A DNA stretch of 20,953 nucleotides from contig JANXSE010000221.1 in NCBI GenBank assembly GCA_025356695.1, forward strand, positions 1 through 20,953, written 5' to 3'. Shown one piece after another: positions 7,416 through 15,613 of the stretch (positions are counted from its first letter, which is position 1; the number at the start of each line of letters is the position of its first letter). This DNA comes from Betaproteobacteria bacterium. GTDB taxonomy: Bacteria; Pseudomonadota; Gammaproteobacteria; Burkholderiales; SG8-41. Made by a program: the position numbers and the translations under genes. The notes below the pieces were generated by a model that worked only from the letters and a program-made list of their open reading frames with translations, had not been told where the DNA came from and did not search any database.

Positions 7416-7446
7416 ATTGTAAACCAGATTTCCGCGCACAGTGCAA
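7416..7446 (-). promoter_or_regulatory. predicted promoter of the SWIB gene
   Basis: On the minus strand TTGCAC (complement of 7441-7446) and TACAAT (complement of 7416-7421) are good -35 and -10 matches, but the spacer is 19 bp, longer than ideal. The leader would be about 50 bases with a good Shine-Dalgarno. Confidence 0.45.
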
Positions 7447-7452
7447 TCTCTA

Positions 7453-7477
7453 GAGGGAAAAATGCAAAATTTCCCTC
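7453..7477. repeat. inverted repeat next to the SWIB promoter
   Basis: GAGGGAAA (7453-7460) and TTTCCCTC (7470-7477) are perfect 8-bp arms around a 9-base AATGCAAAA spacer, directly upstream of the -35 hexamer. Arm length and spacing fit a dimeric regulator site. The palindrome CTCTAGAG (7448-7455) overlaps its left arm. No regulator is assigned. Confidence 0.5.
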
Positions 7478-7665
7478 GTATTCGAACCGCGAATTTTTGC
7501 TGCCGGCGCGGCACTGGCGGATCTTCGGCGCAGCTTGAAGGCGCGCTGGCACTGCGATGGCACGGTGGCGCGGCAAACACTCTGATGCGATTTCACCAGT
7601 GAACGCGGTAAATCACGACGGGAAAAGGCAAAAGCACCCTCTGTAATCGCGCCGGCGGGCGCCTA

Positions 7666-8949
7666 TCAGACGAGATCGCGCGCCAGACGGATACCGCTGA
7701 ATTGCCAGCGTGCCGCCGCCGGGAAGAAGTTCCGGTAGCTCGCGCGGATGTGCGAACGCGGTGTTGCGCACGAGCCGCCGCGCAGCACGGTTTGATTGGA
7801 CATGAATTTCCCGTTGTATTCGCCGACCGCGCCGGGCGCCGCGCGATAACCGGGATAGGGTTCGTACGCACTGCGCGTCCATTCCCAGACATCGCCGAAC
7901 ACCTGCGTGGCGGCGGCATGCGCAGCGGCGCGCGGTTCGCAGCCACCGTCCCCGGCGAAATGCCCGTCCACCTGCTGCGTCGCCGCATAAGACTCCCACT
8001 CCGCCTCGGTCGGCAGCCGCGCGCCGGCCCAGCGCGCATACGCATCCGCCTCAAAGAAACTGACGTGTGAGACCGGTGCGGCGGCATCGGGTGCGCGCAG
8101 GCCGTGCAGTGAAAAGGCCAGCCAAGCGTCGCCCTCACGCTGCCAATAGAGCGGCGCCTGCCAGCCTTGCGCGTTTTTGACGTCCCAGCCCTCGGCAAGC
8201 CACAGTTCGTGGCGCTCGTAACCGCCGTCGGCCATGAAGGCCGCATATTCCGCGTTGGTCACTGGGCGTGTTGCGATCTCGTAGGCCTCAAGGAATACAC
8301 GGTGCCGCGGCAACTCGTTGTCAAAACAGAAGGCATCGCCTTCGTAGCCGATGCGGCGCAGTCCGTCCGGCTGTGCCATCCACTTATACAGCGCCGGCAC
8401 CGCTGTCGCAGCCGGCGGCGCCGGTGCATAGACCGGTAACATCGGATTGTGCGAAAACAGATGTTTCAGATCGGTCAGGATCAATTCCTGGTGCTGCTGT
8501 TCGTGCTGCACGCCCAGTTCGATCATGGCGCCCCACGCCGGGGCGCCGGCATCAAGCATGGCGGCGATGCGGCCGTTGACGTGGCGGCGATAGGCCAGCA
8601 CCTCTTCAAGGCAAGGCCGCGACAGCAGGCCACGCTGCGGGCGCGGATGGCGCGGGCCGACGCCCACATAGTAGGAATTGAAAAGGCTGCGAAACAGCGG
8701 ATGAAACGGCTGGTAACCGGTAATGGCGCCGGCAAGCACAAAGGTTTCAAAAAACCATGTCGTATGCGCGAGGTGCCATTTGACCGGACTCGCATCAGCC
8801 ATCGATTGCAGCGCGCAATCCTCCGCCGACAGATTCTGCGCGAGACGTTCGGTCTGCGCGCGCACCTCGACAAATCGCTGCTGCAGCGGGACGGTAGCAG
8901 CGTGCCCCTCACGGTCGGCGGTTGCCGGCATGCTCCGTAGCGGGTTCAT
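7666..8949 (-). CDS. egtB: EgtB-type nonheme iron sulfoxide synthase (DinB_2 + FGE-sulfatase)
   Basis: Family members use nonheme Fe(II) and oxygen to join a thiol (cysteine or gamma-glutamylcysteine) to trimethylhistidine, the central step of ergothioneine synthesis. The 427 residues show an N-terminal DinB-like helical bundle and a C-terminal formylglycine-generating-enzyme fold. The three expected iron ligands are present: His62 (in WHLAHTTWFFE) and His149/His153 (in LGVQHEQQHQELI). The C-terminal domain has VSHVSFFEADAYARWAGARL, PTEAEWE, VWEWTRSAYEPYPGY, LRGGSCATPRSHIR and WQFSGIRLARD. ATG 8949 is chosen over ATG 8964 because it has the Shine-Dalgarno GAGGAG 6 bp upstream. No egtD methyltransferase gene lies in the window; selenoneine-type (SenA) homologues look similar, so the exact product is open. 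It is the last gene after phoR and the MBL gene. Confidence 0.85.
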   Translation of the reverse strand: MNPLRSMPATADREGHAATVPLQQRFVEVRAQTERLAQNLSAEDCALQSMADASPVKWHLAHTTWFFETFVLAGAITGYQPFHPLFRSLFNSYYVGVGPRHPRPQRGLLSRPCLEEVLAYRRHVNGRIAAMLDAGAPAWGAMIELGVQHEQQHQELILTDLKHLFSHNPMLPVYAPAPPAATAVPALYKWMAQPDGLRRIGYEGDAFCFDNELPRHRVFLEAYEIATRPVTNAEYAAFMADGGYERHELWLAEGWDVKNAQGWQAPLYWQREGDAWLAFSLHGLRAPDAAAPVSHVSFFEADAYARWAGARLPTEAEWESYAATQQVDGHFAGDGGCEPRAAAHAAATQVFGDVWEWTRSAYEPYPGYRAAPGAVGEYNGKFMSNQTVLRGGSCATPRSHIRASYRNFFPAAARWQFSGIRLARDLV

Positions 8950-8996
8950 CTCGACTCCTCGCATCGTTGATCGTGCGGAACGGTCGCCGTCAGCGG

Positions 8997-9041
8997 ATAT
9001 TCCTGACGCACTGCCGGCGCCGCCGTGTGGTGACGGAATAT
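8997..9041. repeat. spaced inverted repeat in the egtB upstream gap
   Basis: ATATTCC (8997-9003) and GGAATAT (9035-9041) are perfect 7-bp arms 31 bp apart, with TGACG beside each arm (9004-9008 and 9031-9035) and a CG-rich centre. They fill the 93-bp gap between the MBL stop and the egtB start. They could be an operator pair or an mRNA stem. No T-run follows on the minus strand, so it is not a standard terminator. Confidence 0.35.
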
Positions 9042-9042
9042 A

Positions 9043-10008
9043 TCAGCCTTGCGCAAACGCTGCCGTCTGCGCATCGGCCCAGATGCCGAGGCCCTTGGCG
9101 TTGAGTTCGATGTCGCCGGCGAAGATTTCCAATATCGCCTCCGTGCCCAATTTCCAGCCCTGCCGGCGCGCCTCACCGCGGACGATTTCCGTCATGCCGG
9201 CCTTGAGGCGTGCGTGACGCGTGGCCTCCGGCGCACCGGCACCGCGCGCGAGCGCGGCGTAGGCGTCAAGCAGGCGGTGCATGTCGGCAGCGAGACGGTC
9301 AATCTCGTGCACCTGGCTGTAATGCGTGACGTAAACGGCGAGCGGGCGCAGGCCGGCGATCAGATCAACTGACGCGTGCGCGGCGGCCGGATCGAATTGC
9401 ACCGGGCTTGAAGTCGGCAGCACGAAGTGGCGACCGTCGCAATCGAGTTCACGATAGGACAGGCCGAAGGTATCACCGGCGAACATGTGGCCGGATTTTT
9501 CGTCGAGCACGCTGACGTGATGGCGGGCGTGCCCGGGCGTGTCGAAAAAGGCCAGTTGGCGACCGTTGAGCGCGATCGTCGCTGCGTGCGGAGTCTCGAT
9601 GATGCGCGCGGCATCGACCGGCAGGATGTCGCCATAGAGTTCGCGCATATGCTTTTCACCGTAGACGGCAATGGTGCTTTCGATAAGCCTCGAGGGGTCG
9701 ACGATGTGGCGCGTGCCGCGCGGATGCACCGTCAGTTGCGCGTTGGGCAGTTTCGACATCAGGAGACCGGCGCCGCCGGCGTGATCAAGGTGGACGTGTG
9801 TCAGCACGACATAATCGACAGCGGCCTCGTTGAGGCCCTTCGCGCGCAGCGCACGCAGGATGTGCGGCACCGCACTGTTGACCGCGCAATCGATGACGGC
9901 GACGCGGCCGTTTTCGATGATCAAATGGATTGCGTCGAGCTGCGGACGCAGATAGGCGGAATCGACCGCGCTGATGCCGTGTTCGTAGTCGATGATGCCG
10001 GAAGCCAC
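9043..10008 (-). CDS. MBL-fold metallo-hydrolase
   Basis: Encodes 321 residues of the metallo-beta-lactamase superfamily, most like the glyoxalase-II/RNase-Z type hydrolases. The dinuclear metal motif is H71VH73LD75H76 in LTHVHLDHAGGAGLL. Further conserved parts are the FFDTPGHARHHVSVL loop, AGDTFGLSYREL with a metal-bridging Asp, and YVTHYSQVHEIDRL with a late His. A C-terminal helical extension of about 90 residues carries no motif I know. The substrate is unknown. The start is GTG at 10008, the first start codon after the phoR stop, with GGCGGGA about 5 bases upstream. It lies 22 bp after phoR on the same strand and is probably cotranscribed with it. Confidence 0.88.
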   Translation of the reverse strand: MASGIIDYEHGISAVDSAYLRPQLDAIHLIIENGRVAVIDCAVNSAVPHILRALRAKGLNEAAVDYVVLTHVHLDHAGGAGLLMSKLPNAQLTVHPRGTRHIVDPSRLIESTIAVYGEKHMRELYGDILPVDAARIIETPHAATIALNGRQLAFFDTPGHARHHVSVLDEKSGHMFAGDTFGLSYRELDCDGRHFVLPTSSPVQFDPAAAHASVDLIAGLRPLAVYVTHYSQVHEIDRLAADMHRLLDAYAALARGAGAPEATRHARLKAGMTEIVRGEARRQGWKLGTEAILEIFAGDIELNAKGLGIWADAQTAAFAQG

Positions 10009-10030
10009 CGTTATCCCGCCGGACTGCCGT

Positions 10031-11359
10031 TCAGGGCTTTTCCTGCGCGACAACGTCCGCCGTCGCGGCCGGCACGATGCGCCGCGGCGGAAAGCGCACC
10101 GCGAAGCGGCTGCCCGTGCCGGGTTCGCTGCGGATATCAAGCGCAGCCTGATGGCGGTTGAGGACGTGCTTGACGATGGCCAAGCCAAGGCCGGTGCCGC
10201 CGGTGGCACGCGAACGGCCGCGGTCGACACGGTAGAAGCGTTCGGTGAGTCGCGGAATGTGTTCGGGCGCAAAACCGATGCCGCTGTCTTCGACCGTAAA
10301 TTCGGCGCTGCTCGGTGATGCCTGCCAGGTGAGGCGCACCGTGCCGCCATCCGGCGTGTAACGAATGGCATTGCTGACGAGGTTGCCCAGCGCGCTGACA
10401 ATTTCGTTTTCCGAACCGAGCACATCGTAATCGCCGGCAGCCTCCAGCGTGATGCGGTGTCTGCCGCCGCTCAAGGCCCCGGCGTCGGCACGCAGGCGCG
10501 CGAGCAACGGCGCCATGCGCACACGCTCGTCAAGCGACGGGTTGGGCGCGGACTCCAGCGTCGACAGCGTCAGCAGATCGTCGACGATGCGCTGCATGCG
10601 CCGGCTCTGCTCGGCCATCAGATTCATGTAGTCGCGCGAGCGCTGCGGATCGAGCTCGAGTTCGCGGATGGTTTCGAGAAAACCCGACAGCACCGTCAGC
10701 GGCGTGCGCAATTCGTGCGACACGTTGGCGACGAAGTCGCGCCGCATATGCTCGAGTTTTTCGAGGCGCGTAATGTCGCTCGACAACAGCAGCTTCTGCG
10801 CATCGCCGTAGGGCACGACCTGCACCGACAGAATGATCGAACCGGCGCGTGCCGCGCGCAATTCAAGCGGGTGCGAAAAATCACTGGCCTCGAGGTAGCC
10901 GACGAATTCCGGCTGCCGCAGCAGGTTGGCGATCGGCTGCCCCTGGTCGGATTCGAGACTGAGGTCGAAATGATGTTCGGCCACGTCGTTACACCAGTCG
11001 ATGCGGTTCTCGGCGTCCAGGATCACCACGCCGTCCGGATGCGCACGCGCCGCCTGCCTGAACCGCACCAGCGTCTTGGCGAGTTGCTGGTGTTCGCGGG
11101 TTTTGACACGCTCGTAGCGGTAGAGCAGCGCGAAGAGCTGGTCCCACAGGCCGGAGCCGCGCGGCACCTTGCCCGGCGTCGGCTGATTGAGCCATTGCGC
11201 GAGGAGTGCGATGTGGCGCACGTGATGCAGCAACAGGGCCGCCACCACACCGCCGAAAAACACCAGTCCGGCGGTCATGCCGAAAACGAGATTCAGCAGG
11301 AACCCGGCGAGGGCGAGCCAGACAAGCTGTAACGCGGTGCGTATGACCAGATGATTCAC
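10031..11359 (-). CDS. phoR: phosphate regulon sensor histidine kinase PhoR
   Basis: Membrane histidine kinase that phosphorylates PhoB when phosphate is scarce and dephosphorylates it when Pst/PhoU report sufficiency. The 442 residues run as two hydrophobic segments near 8-45 with no large periplasmic domain (as in other PhoR), a linker, a PAS domain about 98-200 (ARAHPDGVVILDAENRIDWCN), the H-box FVANVSHELRTPLTV with His215, the N-box NLVSNAIRYTP, and glycine boxes DSGIGF and GGTGLGLAIVKH. The start is GTG at 11359 without a clear Shine-Dalgarno. The next residues (NHLVIRTALQLVW) lead straight into the first helix. It is 62 bp after phoB. Confidence 0.96.
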   Translation of the reverse strand: MNHLVIRTALQLVWLALAGFLLNLVFGMTAGLVFFGGVVAALLLHHVRHIALLAQWLNQPTPGKVPRGSGLWDQLFALLYRYERVKTREHQQLAKTLVRFRQAARAHPDGVVILDAENRIDWCNDVAEHHFDLSLESDQGQPIANLLRQPEFVGYLEASDFSHPLELRAARAGSIILSVQVVPYGDAQKLLLSSDITRLEKLEHMRRDFVANVSHELRTPLTVLSGFLETIRELELDPQRSRDYMNLMAEQSRRMQRIVDDLLTLSTLESAPNPSLDERVRMAPLLARLRADAGALSGGRHRITLEAAGDYDVLGSENEIVSALGNLVSNAIRYTPDGGTVRLTWQASPSSAEFTVEDSGIGFAPEHIPRLTERFYRVDRGRSRATGGTGLGLAIVKHVLNRHQAALDIRSEPGTGSRFAVRFPPRRIVPAATADVVAQEKP

Positions 11360-11421
11360 CGGGCGACCATCAGGAATTGGGCCGCCAGATTATCGCACGA
11401 ACAACGCGCCACCCGCCGGCC

Positions 11422-12108
11422 TCAGGCGTGTAGACGGTAACCGGTGCCGCGTACCGTTTCGATCAGGCGGTCATGCCCGCTGGTTTCGAGCGCCTGGCGC
11501 AAACGCCGGATATGCACGTCGACCGTGCGTTCTTCGACAAACACGTGGTCACCCCAGACCTGGTCGAGCAGTTGCACGCGGCTGTAAACGCGTTCCGGAT
11601 GGGTCATGAAAAAATGCAGCAGCTTGAATTCGGTCGGGCCGAGCGCAATGTCAGTGCCGTTGCCGCTGACGCGATGCGCCGCCGGGTCGAGCCGCAGACC
11701 GGCAATTTCAATCAGGTCATCGGTCAGCTGCGGCGCGCGCCGGCGCAATACCGCCTTGATGCGCGCCAGCAGTTCCTTCGGTGAAAACGGCTTGGTGATG
11801 TAATCGTCAGCGCCGGCTTCAAGGCCCTCGACCTTGTCGGTCTCCTGCGCGCGCGCCGTCAGCATGATGATCGGGATGTCTTTCATGCGCGCATCGGCGC
11901 GCAGGCGGCGCGCCAGCACGGTGCCCGACACATCGGGCAGCATCCAGTCGAGCAGGATCAGTTCCGGACGCACGTCGCGAATAATCGCCTCGGCTTCAGC
12001 GGCACTGCCGGCGCGCTGCACGCGGTGACCAGCGTGTTCGAGATTGACCGCGATCAGCTCCTGAATCGCCGGTTCGTCCTCGATGATGAGTATTTCACTG
12101 CCGGTCAT
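11422..12108 (-). CDS. phoB: phosphate regulon response regulator PhoB
   Basis: Encodes 228 residues: a receiver domain (about 1-120) and an OmpR/PhoB-type winged helix (about 130-228). The acidic pocket residues are Glu10/Asp11, and the phosphoacceptor is Asp54 in LILLDWMLPDVSG, the same position as in E. coli PhoB. Thr and Lys of the pocket are in IIMLTARAQ and ITKPFSPKEL. The recognition helix region is VEERTVDVHIRRLRQAL. When phosphorylated it binds Pho boxes and recruits RNA polymerase. The site upstream of pstS (16720-16737) is its likely target here. ATG 12108 gives the standard family N-terminus. It is 19 bp after phoU and 62 bp before phoR. Confidence 0.97.
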   Translation of the reverse strand: MTGSEILIIEDEPAIQELIAVNLEHAGHRVQRAGSAAEAEAIIRDVRPELILLDWMLPDVSGTVLARRLRADARMKDIPIIMLTARAQETDKVEGLEAGADDYITKPFSPKELLARIKAVLRRRAPQLTDDLIEIAGLRLDPAAHRVSGNGTDIALGPTEFKLLHFFMTHPERVYSRVQLLDQVWGDHVFVEERTVDVHIRRLRQALETSGHDRLIETVRGTGYRLHA

Positions 12109-12127
12109 TGTTGCGCGCGCCGTGTTC

Positions 12128-12832
12128 TCACCCCAGTGCCTCGCGTTCGAGTTCCTCGACCGAGGTGTGCCGGACGTCTGTTCCCTTGACCACATAAATT
12201 ACCTGCTCCGCCATGTTTTTTGAATGATCACCAATGCGTTCGACCGCTTTCGCCACCCACAGAATGTCGAGCGCCTGCGAAATCGTGCGCGGGTCTTCCA
12301 TCATGAAGGTGATCAACTGCCGCACGATCGAACGGAATTCCTCGTCAATCGCGAAATCTTCGCGCACGATGGAGGCGGCCGCCACCGGATCGAGACGCGC
12401 CAGCGCGTCGAGCGCCTTGCGCAGCATGCCGATGGCGATTTCCCCCATGTGGCGGACGGCCGCGATCGGCGTGCGCGGCAGGCGCGCCTGCGGGTAGCCC
12501 TGCTTGCCCATGCGCGCGATTTTGGCCGCCTCGTCGCCGATGCGCTCGAGGTCGGTGACGATCTTGATGACCGCCAGCACCATGCGCAAGTCACCGGCCG
12601 TGGGCTGGCGGCGTGCAATCAGGTGGCTGCAATCGGTGTCGATGCTGACTTCCATCGCGTTAACGCGGTGGTCTTCGGCAATCACGATATCGAGTGCGCG
12701 GGTGTCCCCCACGGCGAGCCCGTTGAGCGCCGCGCCGATCTGGGCTTCGACGAGGCCGCCCATTTCAAGCACCCTTGAGCGCAGCGTTTCCAGATCGAGA
12801 TCGTATTGCTTGGACGAATGTTCCTGTGCCAT
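12128..12832 (-). CDS. phoU: phosphate signalling and transport regulator PhoU
   Basis: Cytoplasmic metal-binding helical protein that links PstSCAB to PhoR, keeping the kinase off when phosphate is plentiful and limiting Pst uptake. The 234 residues contain the two tandem PhoU repeats. Visible family features are the early LRSRVLEMGGLVEAQIG, VIAEDHRVNAMEVSID, the metal-site helix IKIVTDLERIGDEAAKIA (first repeat) and its equivalent WVAKAVERIGDHSKNMAEQVIY (second repeat). The ATG has the Shine-Dalgarno GGAG 6 bp upstream. It lies 26 bp after pstB and 19 bp before phoB, consistent with one transcript. Confidence 0.96.
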   Translation of the reverse strand: MAQEHSSKQYDLDLETLRSRVLEMGGLVEAQIGAALNGLAVGDTRALDIVIAEDHRVNAMEVSIDTDCSHLIARRQPTAGDLRMVLAVIKIVTDLERIGDEAAKIARMGKQGYPQARLPRTPIAAVRHMGEIAIGMLRKALDALARLDPVAAASIVREDFAIDEEFRSIVRQLITFMMEDPRTISQALDILWVAKAVERIGDHSKNMAEQVIYVVKGTDVRHTSVEELEREALG

Positions 12833-12858
12833 GTTTTTCTCCAGAGCCGTCGGCGGGT

Positions 12859-13638
12859 TCAGCCGAAGCGGCCGGTAATGTAATCCTCGGTTTCCTTGCG
12901 CGCGGGTTTGATGAAGATGTTGTCGGTTGCGCCGAATTCGATCAGCTCACCCAGATACATATACGCCGTGTAGTCGGAAACGCGCGCCGCCTGCTGCATA
13001 TTGTGCGTAACGATCACCACGGTATAGTCGACCTTCAGCTCGTTGACCAGTTCCTCGATGTGCGCGGTTGAGATCGGGTCGAGCGCCGAGCACGGCTCGT
13101 CAAGCAGCAAGACCTCGGGTTTGATCGCGATGCCGCGCGCGATGCACAGACGCTGCTGCTGGCCGCCGGAGAGGCTGTTGCCGCTCTGGTTGAGTTTGTC
13201 CTTGACCTCTTTCCACAACGCCGCCTTCGACAGCGCCCATTCGATGCGTTCGTCCATCTCGCCGCGGCTCAGATCCTCGTAGAGATTCACGCCAAAGGCG
13301 ATGTTGTCGTAGATCGACATCGGAAACGGCGTCGGTTTCTGGAACACCATGCCGACCTTGGCGCGCAGCAGCGTCAGGTCCTGTTTATTGTCGAGGATGT
13401 TTTCGCCGTCGAGCCGGATTTCGCCGGCGGCACGCTGGCCCGGGTACAACTCGTAGAGCCGGTTGAAAGTGCGCAGCAGCGTCGATTTGCCGCAGCCTGA
13501 AGGCCCGATGAAGGCGGTGACCTTGTTGGCGGGTATGTCCATCGACACGCCTTTGATGGCGTGATAATTGCCGTAGTAAAAGTTGAGGTCTTTTACCTTC
13601 AGCTTCGGGTTTTCGATTTGCATCGGTTGTTCGTTCAT
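12859..13638 (-). CDS. pstB: phosphate ABC transporter ATP-binding protein PstB
   Basis: ATPase of the high-affinity phosphate importer, a cytoplasmic dimer on the inner membrane with PstA and PstC. The 259 residues match the family. Walker [10 protein letters not shown] is at 45-53, the Q-loop in [18 protein letters not shown], the signature [15 protein letters not shown], Walker [16 protein letters not shown], and the H-loop in [32 protein letters not shown] is the PstB-specific segment after Walker A. The C-terminal DYITGRFG is the usual PstB ending. ATG 13638 has AAGGAAA just upstream. It is 29 bp after pstA. Confidence 0.98.
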   Translation of the reverse strand: MNEQPMQIENPKLKVKDLNFYYGNYHAIKGVSMDIPANKVTAFIGPSGCGKSTLLRTFNRLYELYPGQRAAGEIRLDGENILDNKQDLTLLRAKVGMVFQKPTPFPMSIYDNIAFGVNLYEDLSRGEMDERIEWALSKAALWKEVKDKLNQSGNSLSGGQQQRLCIARGIAIKPEVLLLDEPCSALDPISTAHIEELVNELKVDYTVVIVTHNMQQAARVSDYTAYMYLGELIEFGATDNIFIKPARKETEDYITGRFG

Positions 13639-13667
13639 TGTTTTCCTTGGCCGGTCGGTCGCGCGGC

Positions 13668-14522
13668 TCAGCGCCGGAACAGCGAACGCGCCAGTATGTT
13701 GAGGCCCAGCACGCCCAGCGTGATGAGTATCGCGCCGCCCCACGCCAGACGGTGCCAGTCGGGGTACGGACTCATCGCAAACTGGAAGATGACTACCGGC
13801 AGGTTGGCCATCGGCGCGTTCATGTTCAGCGACATGAACTGGTTGTTGAGTGCTGTGAACAACAGCGGCGCGGTTTCGCCGCTGATGCGCGCCACCGCGA
13901 GCAGGATGCCGGTCATGATGCCGGCACGCGCGGCGCGGTACGAAACGAAGACGATCATCTTCCACGCGGGAGCACCGAGGGCGACCGCCGCCTCGCGCAG
14001 GCTGTCGGGCACGAGTTTGAGCATATCGTCGGTGGTGCGCACCACCACCGGGATCACGATCAAGGCCAGCGCAAACGCGCCGCCCCACCCCGAGAAGTGT
14101 TTAACCTGCGCGACATAGACCGAATAGATGAAGAGGCCGATCACGATCGACGGCGCCGACAGCAGAATGTCGTTGATGAAGCGCGTCGCCGGCGCGAGCC
14201 AGCCGCGACGGCCGAATTCCGCGAGGTAGGTGCCGGCGAGAATACCGACCGGCGTGCCGATCAGCGTCGCCATCACCGCCATCAGCAGACTGCCGACGAT
14301 GGCATTGAGCAGGCCGCCTTCGCTGCCCGGCGGCGGCGTCATCTGCGTGAACAGCGACAGCTCGAGCGCGCCAAAACCCTTTTGCAGCAGCACGATCAGT
14401 ATCCACGCCAGCCAGAACAGGCCGAAGGCCATGGTCAGCCCCGAAATGAACAGCATGACGGCGTTGACCCGGCGCCGGCGGCGGTAGATCTTGTTGTCGG
14501 GTGTGATGGCGCTGGAACTCAT
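13668..14522 (-). CDS. pstA: phosphate ABC transporter permease PstA
   Basis: One of the two inner-membrane channel subunits of PstSCAB. The 284 residues have about six helices, from [19 protein letters not shown] near residue 22 to the C-terminal [20 protein letters not shown]. The EAA loop that contacts PstB is [20 protein letters not shown]. The segment [20 protein letters not shown] before a transmembrane helix and [10 protein letters not shown] are typical of PstA. It follows pstC with only 8 bp between them, so the two are very likely co-translated. The Shine-Dalgarno is weak (GAGG about 9 bp upstream). Confidence 0.97.
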   Translation of the reverse strand: MSSSAITPDNKIYRRRRRVNAVMLFISGLTMAFGLFWLAWILIVLLQKGFGALELSLFTQMTPPPGSEGGLLNAIVGSLLMAVMATLIGTPVGILAGTYLAEFGRRGWLAPATRFINDILLSAPSIVIGLFIYSVYVAQVKHFSGWGGAFALALIVIPVVVRTTDDMLKLVPDSLREAAVALGAPAWKMIVFVSYRAARAGIMTGILLAVARISGETAPLLFTALNNQFMSLNMNAPMANLPVVIFQFAMSPYPDWHRLAWGGAILITLGVLGLNILARSLFRR

Positions 14523-14530
14523 GGCGGGCC

Positions 14531-15541
14531 TCAGGTCTTGCCGCCTTCGCGTCTGGCCAGCCGCAACAGCAGCAGCTTGGAACAGGCCAGCACGATGGTG
14601 GTGATGACAAACAGGATCAGACCCAGCTCGATCAGCGCCGCCGAATGCAGTTCACCGACCGCCTCGGTGAATTCATTGGCGAGCGACGACGCAATGCTGT
14701 TGCCCGGCGCCAGCAGCGAGGCGCTCAGGCGGTGCGAATTGCCGATAACAAAAGTCACCGCCATCGTTTCGCCGAGCGCGCGCCCCAGCCCCAGCATGAC
14801 GCCGCCAACTACGCCGACCTTGGCATACGGGAGCACCACTTTCCACACCACTTCCCAGGTCGTCGCGCCAAGTCCGTAGGCCGATTCCTTCAGCATCGCC
14901 GGCACCAGTTCAAAGACATCGCGCATGACGGCGGTGATGAATGGGATCACCATCACCGCCAGGATGATGCCAGCGGTCAGCATGCCGATACCCATGGCCG
15001 GCCCCTTGAACAGCGGCGCGAAGACCGGCAGCGGACCGAAGGTGTTGATCAACGCCGGCTGCACGTATTCGGCAAACAACGGGGCGAACACGAACAGCCC
15101 CCACATACCGTAGATGATGCTGGGAATCGCGGCGAGCATCTCGATTGCCGTGCCGAGCGGACGTTTCAGCCAGTTCGGCGACAACTCGGTGAGAAACAGG
15201 GCGATGCCGAAGCTGACGGGGATGCCGATGATCATGGCGATCGCCGAACTGACCAGCGTGCCGTAGATCGGCACCAGCGCGCCGAACTCTTCCTTGACCG
15301 GGTCCCACTCGGGGTCGAACAGAAAACCGAAGCCGTATTTCGACAATGCGGCCTGGCCGTGAAACAGCAGCGAGACAAGAATCGCCGCGAGTATGGAAAA
15401 AACGAAGAACGCAAAAAACCGCGTCAGGTTTCTGAAAAATGCATCCATCCAGACCAGCCTTCGCAACACCGGGGGTTTTTGATTATAGAGGCTAGGGGCG
15501 GCACCATCGAACAACGGTGCCATTGCAGTGGCGGCGGGCAT
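14531..15541 (-). CDS. pstC: phosphate ABC transporter permease PstC
   Basis: The partner channel subunit of PstA. The 336 residues have an N-terminal cytoplasmic extension of about 35 residues, then six helices beginning with [19 protein letters not shown]. The PstC loop [20 protein letters not shown] is clear, as are the [20 protein letters not shown] helix and the EAA loop [23 protein letters not shown] 15541 is preferred over the TTG three bases upstream because GGAGA lies at the right distance. A strong hairpin lies in the 72-bp gap after pstS. Confidence 0.97.
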   Translation of the reverse strand: MPAATAMAPLFDGAAPSLYNQKPPVLRRLVWMDAFFRNLTRFFAFFVFSILAAILVSLLFHGQAALSKYGFGFLFDPEWDPVKEEFGALVPIYGTLVSSAIAMIIGIPVSFGIALFLTELSPNWLKRPLGTAIEMLAAIPSIIYGMWGLFVFAPLFAEYVQPALINTFGPLPVFAPLFKGPAMGIGMLTAGIILAVMVIPFITAVMRDVFELVPAMLKESAYGLGATTWEVVWKVVLPYAKVGVVGGVMLGLGRALGETMAVTFVIGNSHRLSASLLAPGNSIASSLANEFTEAVGELHSAALIELGLILFVITTIVLACSKLLLLRLARREGGKT

Positions 15542-15556
15542 CAAATTCTCCGCAAC

Positions 15557-15585
15557 AAGGCGGGGGGCGCCAGCCCCCCCGCCTT
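15557..15585 (-). promoter_or_regulatory. pstS-pstC intercistronic stem-loop
   Basis: The 11-base arms AAGGCGGGGGG (15557-15567) and CCCCCCGCCTT (15575-15585) flank a 7-base loop. On the minus strand it lies after the pstS stop and is followed by GTTGCGG, not a T-run, so it is not a full terminator. Such stems after a binding-protein gene commonly stabilise the upstream mRNA or partly stop transcription, giving more PstS than PstC. That role is inferred here. Confidence 0.65.
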
Positions 15586-15613
15586 TGGATCAAGCGGCTG
15601 TTTCACGCGCGAA

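Larger units (their letters stand above)
7364..7665. other. 302-bp intergenic region: SWIB promoter side and egtB 3' side
   Basis: No gene is supported here. Reading on the minus strand, a 5-bp stem GCGCC/GGCGC (7649-7662) follows the egtB stop at once but lacks a T-run, so it is a doubtful terminator. About 150 bp with no recognised signal follows. Then comes an AT-rich stretch with the inverted repeat 7453-7477, a promoter candidate (7416-7446) and a small 6-bp inverted repeat ACCCAA/TTGGGT (7394-7408) in the leader before the Shine-Dalgarno. The region is AT-richer than its surroundings near 7440-7500. Confidence 0.6.

Noticed and set aside
8950..8964. Earlier ATG for egtB at 8964
   Set aside because: It lacks a Shine-Dalgarno, whereas the ATG at 8949 has GAGGAG at the proper distance, and this GAGGAG lies inside the five extra codons.
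13638..14879. Long open frame antisense to pstA and part of pstC
   Set aside because: Low-complexity Arg/His/Gln-rich translation opposite certain genes, with no ribosome-binding site or family features.
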